Under the pieces are notes generated by a model that was not told where the DNA came from, did not search any database, and saw only the letters and a program-made list of their open reading frames with translations. 64,000 nt of DNA from NCBI RefSeq assembly GCF_000308215.1, contig NZ_CAJE01000021.1, forward strand, positions 1 through 64,000, given 5' to 3'. The position numbers and the translations under genes were made by a program. Positions 40,702 to 49,221 of this stretch are shown here, piece after piece. Numbering within the stretch: position 1 is the stretch's first letter; the number at the start of each line of letters is the position of its first letter. Source of the DNA: Methanomassiliicoccus luminyensis B10 (GTDB lineage: Archaea > Thermoplasmatota > Thermoplasmata > Methanomassiliicoccales > Methanomassiliicoccaceae).

Positions 40702-41599
40702 GAAGTGCCCTGAATGCGGGGGCAAGCACCTGGTGAGGGACTACGAGCGCGGCGAGCTGATCTGCGAGGATTGCGGACTGGTGCTCGACGACCAGTTCAT
40801 CGACCAGGGACCCGAGTGGAGGGCGTTCGACGTAGAGCAGGGCGAGAAGAGGGCCAGGACCGGGGCCCCCATGACCTATACCATTCACGACAAGGGACTT
40901 TCCACCGAGATCTCTTGGAAGAACAAGGACAGCTACGGGAAGAGCATCCCCACCAGGAACCGCGCCCAGCTGTACCGCTTGAGGAAGTGGCAGCGGAGGA
41001 TCAGGGTATCCAACGCCACCGAGAGGAACCTGGCGTTCGCGCTGAGCGAGCTGGACAGGATGGCATCGGCGATGGGGCTGCCCAGGAACGTGAGGGAGAC
41101 CGCCGCCATGATATACAGGAAGGCGGTCAACAAGAACCTCATTCGCGGCCGGAGCATCGAGGGAGTGGTGGCCGCATCGCTGTACGCGGCGTGCCGCCAG
41201 TGCAACGTGCCCAGGACCCTGGACGAGGTCGCCAACTCTTCGCGTGTCGGCAGGAAGGAGATCGGGCGTACCTACCGGTTCATGACCCGCGAGCTGAAGC
41301 TGAAGCTGATGCCCACCCGGCCCCAGGACTACGTGCAGAGGTTCTGCTCCGAGCTTAAGCTGAGCGGGGAGGTGCAGTCCAAGGCCGCGGAGATCCTGAA
41401 GGACGCCGCCAAGAAGGAGCTGACCTCCGGGCGCGGCCCGACGGGAGTTGCGGCGGCGGCCATCTACATCGCTTCCATCCTGTGCAACGAGCGCAGGACC
41501 CAGAGGGAGGTGGCGGACATCGCCGGCGTCACTGAGGTCACCATCAGGAACCGCTACAAGGAGCTCACCGAGAAGCTGGGGATCGAGATCCAGCTCTGA
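40667..41599 (+). CDS. tfb: Transcription initiation factor TFB
   Basis: A 310-residue TFB that bridges TBP on the TATA box to RNA polymerase. A zinc ribbon at residues 14-37 (CPEC and CEDCG), the B-reader and B-linker segment (WRAFD to [17 protein letters not shown], about 50-105), and two cyclin folds (about 115-200 and 210-305) are present. The C-terminal helix-turn-helix that reads the BRE is near [19 protein letters not shown]. Full length and intact. It is coupled to gar1. Confidence 0.97.
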   Translation: MPKVREGTEEIEKCPECGGKHLVRDYERGELICEDCGLVLDDQFIDQGPEWRAFDVEQGEKRARTGAPMTYTIHDKGLSTEISWKNKDSYGKSIPTRNRAQLYRLRKWQRRIRVSNATERNLAFALSELDRMASAMGLPRNVRETAAMIYRKAVNKNLIRGRSIEGVVAASLYAACRQCNVPRTLDEVANSSRVGRKEIGRTYRFMTRELKLKLMPTRPQDYVQRFCSELKLSGEVQSKAAEILKDAAKKELTSGRGPTGVAAAAIYIASILCNERRTQREVADIAGVTEVTIRNRYKELTEKLGIEIQL

Positions 41600-41708
41600 G
41601 CCTGCGGTCCCAAACCACTTTCTTTTCTACTTTTCTGCTGCGATGGTTTCGGACATTCCGTCTACCCCGTGCTCCAGACGCTCACCATCTCCGGGCTGGG
41701 TTCCTCCA

Positions 41709-42428
41709 ATGTTCGATAAAAGGTGCTGGGCGACGATATTTATCTGGCATAATACCCTGACCCTCAAAGAGGCCCATGACCTGCTTGAATACGGCACGGT
41801 GCCGAGATCGAAGCCGCTCCGAGAGATCAATGAGGTCCAGAACTTCAAGAACGTCATTCAGTACCATAACAAGTACAAGGGCAAGGTCACCCTGGACTTC
41901 ATCAGGACCCTTCATTCGCTTATCATGAACAACATCGATGCCGAGTCCGCCGGCACGTTCCGCCGCATCGACGATATCGGCATAGCGGGATGCGACCTCA
42001 GGCTGGCCCCCTCTGAGCTTATCACGGAGGAGCTGCAGGCTGCGATAAATGAATACTATGACCAGCTGGAATCTGGGGTCCACCCTTTCGAAGCAGCCGT
42101 ATTGTTCCACTACAAGTTCGAGATCGCCCACCCCTTCACGGACGGGAACGGCAGGGTGAGAAGGGAGGTCTTCAACTATCTGCTGATGCGCGAGAAGTTC
42201 CCCCGCCTTCTTTTCCTGGGAAAGGACCGGGAAGAATACCTGACCGCACTGAAGGGCGGCAACATTGACGATTATGCGGACATGGTCTCCACCTTCTGTG
42301 ACCCTATCATGGGCCAGAGGATGCAGATACTGATCGATAACCTGCAGAAGGTCGCCGTTCCGATGGAGACGACCAGGCGGGCGAAGGGCGGACAGATGCT
42401 AATAGAGGATTTCCTGCAGATCATCTGA
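41709..42428 (+). CDS. Fic-domain protein with unusual N-terminus
   Basis: A 239-residue protein whose motif HPFTDGNGRVRR at 141-152 is a perfect Fic motif, so it probably transfers AMP or another nucleotide to a protein hydroxyl. Class II Fic proteins usually have SxxxEGN before NTLT to inhibit themselves; here residues 8-16 read ATIFIWHNT, so the inhibitory glutamate is missing. Family members commonly have about 80-100 further residues before this point. An AT-rich run at 41733-41743 lies in the codons for this part and looks like a TATA box. The gene may be truncated, or start later at a GTG near 41803. Start confidence is low. Confidence 0.75.
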   Translation: MFDKRCWATIFIWHNTLTLKEAHDLLEYGTVPRSKPLREINEVQNFKNVIQYHNKYKGKVTLDFIRTLHSLIMNNIDAESAGTFRRIDDIGIAGCDLRLAPSELITEELQAAINEYYDQLESGVHPFEAAVLFHYKFEIAHPFTDGNGRVRREVFNYLLMREKFPRLLFLGKDREEYLTALKGGNIDDYADMVSTFCDPIMGQRMQILIDNLQKVAVPMETTRRAKGGQMLIEDFLQII

Positions 42429-42461
42429 ACCGACGCGGTCCCTCGACAGCGTAAGGCGACA

Positions 42462-43517
42462 TCACGGCCTCACGCGCGAGAGCCGCATGTACTCGGTGCC
42501 GTCGTCCTTGACCCTGGCGAACAGGATCTCCTTCTTGACCCCGTGGGCCAGGCGGACCGCCCGGGACATCTCCGGCCAGGTGGTCTCGTAGTCGGCGGGT
42601 ACGGCGTGGACGAGCCAGCTGGCATGGGCCTTGTCCGGGTCGTTGTCGTACACCCGGAAGTGGGAGCCGTACTTGAAGCCGGTCTTGACGACCAGGCCGC
42701 GGGAGCGGAGATCGTTGTACGCCTTCAGCCGGAGGTCGAAGTCGGGCTGGAACTTCACCGCCCGCTTCTTGAACCTCTCCGCATTGATGCGGCGGCCGGA
42801 GCCGATGGTGACGACGTCGATCCGCCCTATGTCCATGAGATGGGCCGCCTCTATGAGCGAGAGCTGCATCACCCTGCCGATCTTCTTCCCGTAGAAGCCG
42901 CTGTTGTGAAGCCTGTCGGCCCCCTGCTCGTCGAACACCAGGACCCGGTCCTCCAGCAGGGAGGCCTTCACCGCCCCCCCGTTCCATGGCAGCTCGGGAG
43001 CGCCCTTGGGCAGGCTCCGCTCCGGCCGGTAGTAGGTGATGTCGCCCTCCTCGTCGACGACGGCCACCAGCAGCTCCTTCCTGGTCCGGTCCGAACGATC
43101 CAGCTCCTCCATGAACGGGGCGATGCTGAACGTCGACCTCTCAGTGATGGCGCTGACCCAGCTCTTGGTCTGCGCGCTTGCCGGCGTCCCTCCGCGGGGG
43201 AACACCCTGAAATCGAACTCCTCTCCCCCGTCCTTCACCACGAAGCCCCTCTGGCGGAGGTCGCGGTACACCGTGTACCTGATCTCGAAATCCCGGCGAA
43301 CGGACGAGGCGGTGCTTATCAGCCGCTCCAGGCCGAGGACCTCGCCGCCCTCCACCACTTCCAGCCGGGAGGCCTCCACCAGGTACACGGCCTCCAGGAG
43401 GTCCAGCTCAAGGGCCCCTCCGGAGCGGGGATAGCCGTAGCAGCCCTTGTTGTAGATCTGGCTGGCCTCGGTTTGGTCCCTGACCATGACGCTGTCCTCG
43501 ACCAGTTCTCCGGGCAT
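42462..43517 (-). CDS. endA: tRNA-splicing endonuclease, two-domain type
   Basis: A 351-residue archaeal EndA in which two copies of the endonuclease fold are fused, removing introns from tRNAs. The catalytic triad lies in the C-terminal half: Tyr in GFKYGSHF, His in KAHASWLVHAV and Lys in GVKKEI. The N-terminal half (about 1-165) is the degenerate copy. Its length is exactly that of the two-repeat form found in some Euryarchaeota. Its start near 43517 is divergent from the ArsR-like gene. Confidence 0.93.
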   Translation of the reverse strand: MPGELVEDSVMVRDQTEASQIYNKGCYGYPRSGGALELDLLEAVYLVEASRLEVVEGGEVLGLERLISTASSVRRDFEIRYTVYRDLRQRGFVVKDGGEEFDFRVFPRGGTPASAQTKSWVSAITERSTFSIAPFMEELDRSDRTRKELLVAVVDEEGDITYYRPERSLPKGAPELPWNGGAVKASLLEDRVLVFDEQGADRLHNSGFYGKKIGRVMQLSLIEAAHLMDIGRIDVVTIGSGRRINAERFKKRAVKFQPDFDLRLKAYNDLRSRGLVVKTGFKYGSHFRVYDNDPDKAHASWLVHAVPADYETTWPEMSRAVRLAHGVKKEILFARVKDDGTEYMRLSRVRP

Positions 43518-43663
43518 ACCCGGTGCAACAACCCCCTGGGCTATTTAGCTTTTTCATGGAACGGCCCCTGTTCGCCCCGGCTCGTTCGCGGACGGCAATG
43601 TTTATATGCCGGGGCGCCCTAATAGCATGTTGTCAACTTAAGGTTAATAAGTACGTGGTCCAC

Positions 43664-44278
43664 ATGGTAGAACTCGACGAGCTCCTTTCCGTTATCGAGA
43701 ACCCCGCCCGAAGGCAGATCCTGGAGACCCTGACGCGGGAACCGCACTATCCCCTGCAGCTGTCCAAGGAGCTGGGCATGAGCCAGCAAGCGGTCATGAA
43801 GCACCTCAAGGTCCTGGAGAAGTACGGGCTGGTGGAGAGCTTCGAGGAGGAGAGCGATCTGGGGGGACCCATGCGCAAGAAGTACTACCCCACCGTCAAC
43901 TTCACCATCGTGGTGGACGTGGGGCCGAACCTCTTCAACGCCGAGCTGGTGAAGAGGGAGATGCCGGGGTTCGAGGAGGCTGGCGGCGAGGGGGCGGAGA
44001 CCAAGGACCTCAGGGTCAAGGAGCTCAGGCAGAGGATGGCCGATATCGACGGCAAGCTGGAGGAGCTGCACCGGCAGAGGGAGGACCTCATCGAGGAGAA
44101 GGAGAGGATACTGGACGAGGTCACCAGGCTGACCTCCGGAATGAATGACTACCAGGTCCGCAAGGTCATGTACCAGTTCATCAGCCGCCCCGACCTGGGC
44201 CCCCAGGACATCGCCAAGATGCTCGCCATCAGGGACGAGGTGGTGCTGCGCTATCTAAATGACTGGCTGAAGAGCTGA
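43664..44278 (+). CDS. ArsR-type winged-helix transcription regulator
   Basis: A 204-residue DNA-binding protein. Residues 1-75 form a winged helix (LLSVIENPARRQILETL; LSKELGMSQQAVMKHLKVLEKYGLV), followed by a beta segment YYPTVNFTIVVDVGPNLF as in Thermoplasmata regulators, then a long coiled coil (about 105-150). A C-terminal stretch DLGPQDIAKMLAIRDEVVLRYL looks like a second small DNA-binding or dimer domain. The start is ATG 43664, downstream of a TATA-like ATGTTTATATGC at 43597-43608. Confidence 0.85.
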   Translation: MVELDELLSVIENPARRQILETLTREPHYPLQLSKELGMSQQAVMKHLKVLEKYGLVESFEEESDLGGPMRKKYYPTVNFTIVVDVGPNLFNAELVKREMPGFEEAGGEGAETKDLRVKELRQRMADIDGKLEELHRQREDLIEEKERILDEVTRLTSGMNDYQVRKVMYQFISRPDLGPQDIAKMLAIRDEVVLRYLNDWLKS

Positions 44279-44396
44279 ACAGAGCCTGGTCGTTCCGTTC
44301 CGCACATCATATTTAGCAAGCATTATATAGAAGGGCAAGCTATAGCGGTAAGAGAGTTTACAACTATCGGTTGTATACTCATTGAACGGAGAAATC

Positions 44397-44564
44397 ATGA
44401 ACCCGGACATACCTGAGAAGGAGCGTAGCCCTACGCCCAAGAGGCGCTGGAAGCCGCTCGGAGAGTCAGAGAAGAGGAGTATGCCTGGACCGTCCCAGGG
44501 GCATTTCGATGTGCCCTCGGGGCCGGGACTGGAGCCGTCGAACGCGTGGGACGGGCTTATATAA
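44397..44564 (+). CDS. Possible small proline-rich ORF, 55 residues
   Basis: It begins at ATG 44397 behind GGAG, about 70 bases after a TATA-like site, and ends inside the TATA box of cdc48. The product is proline-, serine- and arginine-rich ([18 protein letters not shown]) and likely disordered. It has no recognised relatives, so it may be chance or a leader peptide. Confidence 0.3.
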   Translation: MNPDIPEKERSPTPKRRWKPLGESEKRSMPGPSQGHFDVPSGPGLEPSNAWDGLI

Positions 44565-44568
44565 GCCC
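44553..44568 (+). promoter_or_regulatory. Palindromic TATA box of cdc48
   Basis: GGGCTTATATAAGCCC is a perfect 16-base palindrome including the TATA core, about 30 bases before the GTG start at 44593. The symmetric GC arms could also bind a regulator or direct transcription both ways. Confidence 0.6.
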
Positions 44569-44592
44569 TTCACTCGTAATACGAACTGGAGC

Positions 44593-46785
44593 GTGAAGCA
44601 GTTGGACTCATCGGAAAAGGTATTGAAGGTCGCCGAGGCAAAGTCCAAGGACGTGGAGCGGGGCATCGCCAGAGTGGACCCCGCCGTCATGGAGGTCCTG
44701 GGCATCACCGCCGGGGACGTCATTCAGATCGAGGGCAAGAAGCGGACGGTGGCCATAGTATGGCCGGGGTATCCCGAGGACGCCAATAGAGGCGTGATCC
44801 GCATCGACGGGACCATCCGCAGGAACGCCCAGACCAGCATCGACGAGAAGGTCGCTATCCGCAAGATCGCGGTCAAGGAGGCCAGGAAGATCTCCTTCGC
44901 TCCCACCGAGACGCTGCGCATCATGGGCGGGGAGGAATACCTCAGCCAGATACTGGAAGGGAGGGCCATCACCCGCGGCGACGTCATCCAGATCAACGTT
45001 ATGGGGCGCAAGATAGACCTGGTGGTGGTCTCGTACACCCCCACCTCCGACGCGGTCCTGGTCCACCGCACCACCGAGGTCAAGATCAGCGAGAAGCCGG
45101 TCAAGGAAGCGGCAAGCAACATCCCGAAGGTAACGTACGAGGACATCGGCGGCCTGGAGGACGAGGTCAAGAAGGTGCGCGAGATGATCGAGCTGCCGCT
45201 CCGCCACCCCGAACTGTTCGAGAGGCTGGGGGTGGAGGCGCCGAAAGGCGTGCTGCTGCACGGCCCTCCCGGAACCGGGAAGACGCTGCTGGCCAAGGCC
45301 GTCGCCGGCGAGACCAATGCCAACTTCGTGACCATCGGAGGACCGGAGATCATGTCCAAGTTCTACGGTGAGAGCGAAGAGAGGCTGAGGGAGATATTCA
45401 AGCAGGCCCAGGAGAACGCTCCCAGCATCATCTTCATCGACGAGATCGACTCCATCGCGCCCAAGAGGGAGGAAGTGACCGGGGAAACGGAGCGCCGCGT
45501 GGTAGCGCAACTGCTGTCCCTGATGGACGGCCTGGAGTCCCGCGGGAAAGTGGTGGTCATAGGCGCGACCAACAGGCCGAACGCGCTGGACCCCGCCATA
45601 CGCCGTCCCGGCCGGTTCGACCGGGAGATCGAGATCAACCCGCCCAACCGCTCGGGCCGCCTGCACATCCTGCAGATCCACACCCGCGGCATGCCGCTGG
45701 AGAAGGACGTGGACCTGGAGAAGCTGTCCGACCTGACCCACGGGTACGTGGGAGCGGACCTCTCCGCGCTCACCAAGGAGGCGGCCATGCACTCGCTGCG
45801 CCGCATCCTCCCGGAGCTGGACCTGGACATGGAGTCCATCCCCATGGACGTGCTGAGCAAGATCACCGTCACCAGGGACGACTTCTTCGCCGCGCTGAGG
45901 GACATGCAGCCCTCCAGCCTGAGGGAGGTGTTCGTCGAAACGCCCAACGTCCACTGGGAGGAGATCGGCGGGCTGAGCGATGCCAAGCGGGAGCTCCAGG
46001 AGGCCGTGGAATGGCCCCTGAAGTACGGCCAGGTGTTCAGCTACATGAACGCGGTGCCGCCCAAGGGGGTGCTGCTGTACGGTCCCCCGGGCACGGGAAA
46101 GACCCTGCTCGCCAAGGCCGTGGCCACCGAGTCGCAGGCCAACTTCATCAACGTCAAGGGACCGGAGTTCCTGAGCAAGTGGGTCGGCGAGTCGGAGAAG
46201 GCCGTCCGCGAGACCTTCAGGAAAGCGAGGCAGGCCGCTCCGTGCATCATCTTCATGGACGAGATCGACTCGATAGCGCCGACCAGGGGAGGCGAGTCCG
46301 ACAGCCACGTGACCGAGAGGGTCATATCTCAGATGCTCACCGAGATCGATGGGCTGCAGAGCCTGTACAACGTGGTGGTGATAGCCGCGACCAACCGGCC
46401 GGACATGCTGGACCCCGCCCTGCTGAGGCCGGGACGCTTCGACCGCCTGGTCAAGATAGCCTCCCCAGACCTGGAGGCGAGGAAGCAGATCCTCAAGATC
46501 CACACCGCCAAGAAGCCCCTGGCCGACGACGTGGACATCGATGAACTGGCCAGGAAGACCGATGGCTACACCGGCGCGGACCTCGCGGCGGTCGCCAACG
46601 AGGCGGTCATGCTGGCCATCAGGGCCCTGGTGTCCAAGAAGAAGGACCTGAGCCAGGAAGAGCTGAAGAAGCAGAAGATCGGCATGAGCTCCTTCACCCG
46701 GGCGCTGGAGAAGGTAAAGCCGGTCACGAGGACCGACCTGGGCCAGTACCCCAAGGTCGCGAACGACTACATATACGTGAGGTGA
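44593..46785 (+). CDS. CDC48/VAT AAA+ ATPase
   Basis: A 730-residue VAT, the archaeal p97 relative, a hexameric unfoldase that prepares proteins for the proteasome. The N domain (about 1-185, double-psi barrel with [10 protein letters not shown]) precedes two AAA modules with Walker A GPPGTGKT near 223 and 496 and Walker B IDEID near 283 and MDEID near 556. Archaeal VAT ends with a hydrophobic-tyrosine tail; here it is NDYIYVR. I chose GTG 44593 because the TATA box lies about 30 bases before it and the product then has the usual length. hsp20 follows after 7 bases. Confidence 0.95.
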   Translation: MKQLDSSEKVLKVAEAKSKDVERGIARVDPAVMEVLGITAGDVIQIEGKKRTVAIVWPGYPEDANRGVIRIDGTIRRNAQTSIDEKVAIRKIAVKEARKISFAPTETLRIMGGEEYLSQILEGRAITRGDVIQINVMGRKIDLVVVSYTPTSDAVLVHRTTEVKISEKPVKEAASNIPKVTYEDIGGLEDEVKKVREMIELPLRHPELFERLGVEAPKGVLLHGPPGTGKTLLAKAVAGETNANFVTIGGPEIMSKFYGESEERLREIFKQAQENAPSIIFIDEIDSIAPKREEVTGETERRVVAQLLSLMDGLESRGKVVVIGATNRPNALDPAIRRPGRFDREIEINPPNRSGRLHILQIHTRGMPLEKDVDLEKLSDLTHGYVGADLSALTKEAAMHSLRRILPELDLDMESIPMDVLSKITVTRDDFFAALRDMQPSSLREVFVETPNVHWEEIGGLSDAKRELQEAVEWPLKYGQVFSYMNAVPPKGVLLYGPPGTGKTLLAKAVATESQANFINVKGPEFLSKWVGESEKAVRETFRKARQAAPCIIFMDEIDSIAPTRGGESDSHVTERVISQMLTEIDGLQSLYNVVVIAATNRPDMLDPALLRPGRFDRLVKIASPDLEARKQILKIHTAKKPLADDVDIDELARKTDGYTGADLAAVANEAVMLAIRALVSKKKDLSQEELKKQKIGMSSFTRALEKVKPVTRTDLGQYPKVANDYIYVR

Positions 46786-46792
46786 ACAGACA

Positions 46793-47323
46793 ATGGCAGA
46801 AGGCAACAGAAGGAGGCGCAGGACCTCCTGGGATGACCTGTTCGGCAGCTTCGACGAGGAGTTCGAGGACATGCGCAGGCGCATGGACGAGCTGCTCGAG
46901 CAGTACACCAGCGGGAAGCTGGACCCCGGAATGGGGCAGCCGATGATCTATGGCTTCTCCATGCGCATGGGTCCCGACGGAAAGCCCCGCATCCAGGAGT
47001 TCGGGAACGCCGCCCCCGAGACCATGGAGGAGGGCAGCATAAGGGAGCCCCTCACCGACATAATCGAGGAGAAAGGGCAGATCCGCGTCATCGTGGAGCT
47101 TCCCGGGGTCGAGCACCAGGATATCCAGCTCAACGCCGAGGACGGCATGCTGGACATCGAGGTGAACAGGGAGGACCGCAAGTTCTCCAAGAAGGTCGAC
47201 CTCCCCGCCGCGGTGGACCCCGATTCCGCCAAGGCGTCGTACAAGAACGGCGTTCTCGAGGTCACGCTCAAGAAGGTCGCTCCCAAGAAGCGCGGGAAGC
47301 CGGTGGCCATCGAGCCGCAATGA
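46793..47323 (+). CDS. Hsp20 / alpha-crystallin family small heat shock protein
   Basis: A 176-residue sHSP, an oligomeric ATP-independent chaperone. The N-terminal region (RRRRRTSWDDLFGSFDEEFEDM) is charged. The alpha-crystallin domain covers about 85-165 with LPGVEHQDIQL and the signature YKNGVLEVTLKK. No C-terminal IxI motif is obvious beyond KPVAIEP. The gene is directly behind cdc48, which is shared by many archaea and fits a combined stress and unfolding role. Confidence 0.93.
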   Translation: MAEGNRRRRRTSWDDLFGSFDEEFEDMRRRMDELLEQYTSGKLDPGMGQPMIYGFSMRMGPDGKPRIQEFGNAAPETMEEGSIREPLTDIIEEKGQIRVIVELPGVEHQDIQLNAEDGMLDIEVNREDRKFSKKVDLPAAVDPDSAKASYKNGVLEVTLKKVAPKKRGKPVAIEPQ

Positions 47324-47430
47324 GGTCCCAAACCTTTTACATCCACTCCCTTTTTTACGGCCGGGATCTCTCGGCCATTTAGTTTTCTCTCTTGATAGCT
47401 TGATATAGAAGTACTCTTGTATACGGGTCC

Positions 47431-48414
47431 GTGCATAGGGACGATCTTATCGAGGCGGTACGGTCGGTACTGGGGATGTCAGGCTTCTACGTCTCCCGGC
47501 CCCTGGCCATGAGAGGCATCAGCTTCGACATCGTGGCCAGGAGGGACGACGTCCTTCTCATCATCAAGATCCTCAGCAACGTGGACGCCTTCTCCAAGGA
47601 GAACGCCGACGAGCTGACGACCCTCGGCGAGGCTCTGGGCGCCTCTCCCATCCTGATAGGCGAGAGGTCCGGCTCGGGGGACATCGACGAGAGCATCGTG
47701 TACTCCAGGTTCGGCGTTCCCATCATATCCCTGCGCACCCTGAAGGACCACCTGCTGGAGGGCGTCCCGCCGTTCATCTTCGCCGCCCCCGGGGGCCTGT
47801 ACGTGAAGCTGGACAGCGACCTCCTGAAGAAGGTGAGGGAGGAGAGGAACATCTCCCTTGGCACGCTGGCCGAGATCGCCGGCGTATCGAGGCGCACCAT
47901 CCAGATGTACGAGAGCGGGATGGGGGCCATGATCGATGTGGCCATCCGCCTGGAGGAGTTCCTGGACCGGCCCATAGTCACGCCGGTGAACCCGTTCCAT
48001 CCCATCGGCCAGAGGCCCAAGGAAAAGGAAGCTCCCGCCAAAGAGCGGCAGGGGTCCGCGTCGCAGGACATCTTCGGCCAGGAGGTCTTCATGAAGCTGC
48101 GGGGCCTGGGGTTCTCCATCGTTCCCATCGCCCGCAGCCCCTTCGAGGCGCTCACCAGGGACGAGCACATCCTCATCCTGACCGGGCTCGGAAAGGACGA
48201 GAGCAGGCTCATGGAGAAGGCTACGGTGGTGGCGGACATATCGCGCATCACCGAGCGGCGCTCGGTCATATTCATCGAGAAGGAGAGGACCCGGCAGAAC
48301 ATCGGCGGCACGCCATTGGTATGCAAGGACGAGTTGAAGCGCATCAGCGAGTCGTACGTCCTTTACGAGCTTGTCAACGCCCGGAGCGAGGACGATGAGA
48401 AGAGCAAGGGTTGA
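47431..48414 (+). CDS. COG1395-type HTH transcription regulator
   Basis: A 327-residue archaeal regulator: an N-terminal nuclease-like domain (about 1-120, GFYVSRPL, FDIVARRDDVLLIIKIL), a Cro/C1-type helix-turn-helix at about 130-175 (VREERNISLGTLAEIAGVSRRTIQMYESG) and a second nuclease-like domain (210-320). This arrangement matches the COG1395 family. Start is GTG 47431, with a TATA-like TATAGAAG at about 47403-47410. It overlaps the following gene by 20 bases. Confidence 0.88.
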   Translation: MHRDDLIEAVRSVLGMSGFYVSRPLAMRGISFDIVARRDDVLLIIKILSNVDAFSKENADELTTLGEALGASPILIGERSGSGDIDESIVYSRFGVPIISLRTLKDHLLEGVPPFIFAAPGGLYVKLDSDLLKKVREERNISLGTLAEIAGVSRRTIQMYESGMGAMIDVAIRLEEFLDRPIVTPVNPFHPIGQRPKEKEAPAKERQGSASQDIFGQEVFMKLRGLGFSIVPIARSPFEALTRDEHILILTGLGKDESRLMEKATVVADISRITERRSVIFIEKERTRQNIGGTPLVCKDELKRISESYVLYELVNARSEDDEKSKG

Positions 48415-49048
48415 CGGCTCCGAGATCGCCATCCTCCCGGTGGTGAAGGGGCTTGTTTCTGAAGAGGAGGCCGTGGCCAGGGCCATCGCGGAAGTCCGCC
48501 CGGACCTGGTGGCCGTGTCCATCTCCAAGGAGGAGCTGGCGGCGCTCCGAGACAAGGACCAGTACGACCGCTACGAGCTGAGCGACCTCGAGGACACCTA
48601 CGCCGCGTTCTTGGAGGCGTTCGGCGAGGTCAAGGTCCCCCCGCCGTGCTTCGTGCGCTCCCTGGACATATGCACCGAGAACGGGATCGCGATCCTCCCG
48701 CTGGACATGAACGACGAGGTGTTCACCGAGGCGTACTGCGAGAACGTCCGCACCGGCGACATGATCAAGGAGTCGCTGTTCTCCTCCCGCGCCGGGAAGA
48801 AGAAGTACGACCTCAGCAGCGCACAGGCCTTCGCCAGGTCCTGGGACCAGAGGGTCAACCGCAAGGGGTTCAGGAAGCTGGAGACGGCCAGGGAGAGGCA
48901 TATGGCCTCGGTGCTGCGGACCCTGGCCACCAAGTACCACAACATCCTCGCCGTGGTGGAGTGCGAGCGCGCCGACGGGGTGGAGGCGTTCCTGGTGTCC
49001 CCGCCCGATGTCCAGGGCGCTGAGATCAAGTCAGCTGCTCACGTATGA
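48395..49048 (+). CDS. Conserved protein, 217 residues; C-terminus inside a repeat
   Basis: The N-terminus IAILPVVKGLVSEEEAVARAI and RPDLVAVSISKEELAALRD resemble the start of TraB-like proteins, but the similarity is too weak for a name. The rest is helical with conserved-looking CFVRSLDICTENGIAILPLDM. The start is ATG 48395 inside the end of the COG1395 gene. The last seven codons (ending SAAHV) come from the 51-base repeat at 49028-49078, so the original C-terminus may have been replaced by an element insertion. Confidence 0.65.
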   Translation: MRRARVDGSEIAILPVVKGLVSEEEAVARAIAEVRPDLVAVSISKEELAALRDKDQYDRYELSDLEDTYAAFLEAFGEVKVPPPCFVRSLDICTENGIAILPLDMNDEVFTEAYCENVRTGDMIKESLFSSRAGKKKYDLSSAQAFARSWDQRVNRKGFRKLETARERHMASVLRTLATKYHNILAVVECERADGVEAFLVSPPDVQGAEIKSAAHV

Positions 49049-49078
49049 ATTCGTGAGCTTGCAGCTGAGCTCGGCCTC
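49028..49078 (-). repeat. 51-base element end, copy 2
   Basis: The reverse complement matches 33272-33322 at 48 of 51 bases. Read on the minus strand the frame continues from about 49150 as LARSAVNLLKQGHWAIEAEL and ends SYVSS then stop, which looks like the C-terminus of a transposase-like protein. Nothing upstream (49150-49430 minus) is open for long, so only the tail of the element remains. Confidence 0.7.
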
Positions 49079-49192
49079 GATGGCCCAATGACCTTGTTTG
49101 AGGAGATTGACGGCACTTCGAGCCAGCCTGTCTTGCTGTATTGTTTTTGCATGCAATCCTATCTTCGAAAAGATGGATTCTCTGACGATGCT

Positions 49193-49200
49193 TTTTATAA
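49193..49200 (+). promoter_or_regulatory. TATA box of the UbiA-like gene
   Basis: TTTTATAA about 25 bases before ATG 49222, so the message is probably leaderless. It lies 115 bases from the element end at 49078. Confidence 0.55.
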
Positions 49201-49221
49201 GCACCGGACGATGCCAGCGAC

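Larger units (their letters stand above)
44279..44592. other. Promoter region upstream of cdc48
   Basis: It contains a TATA-like CATTATATAG at 44321-44330, a possible 55-codon ORF and the palindromic cdc48 TATA box at 44553-44568. Nothing else is recognisable. Confidence 0.6.
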
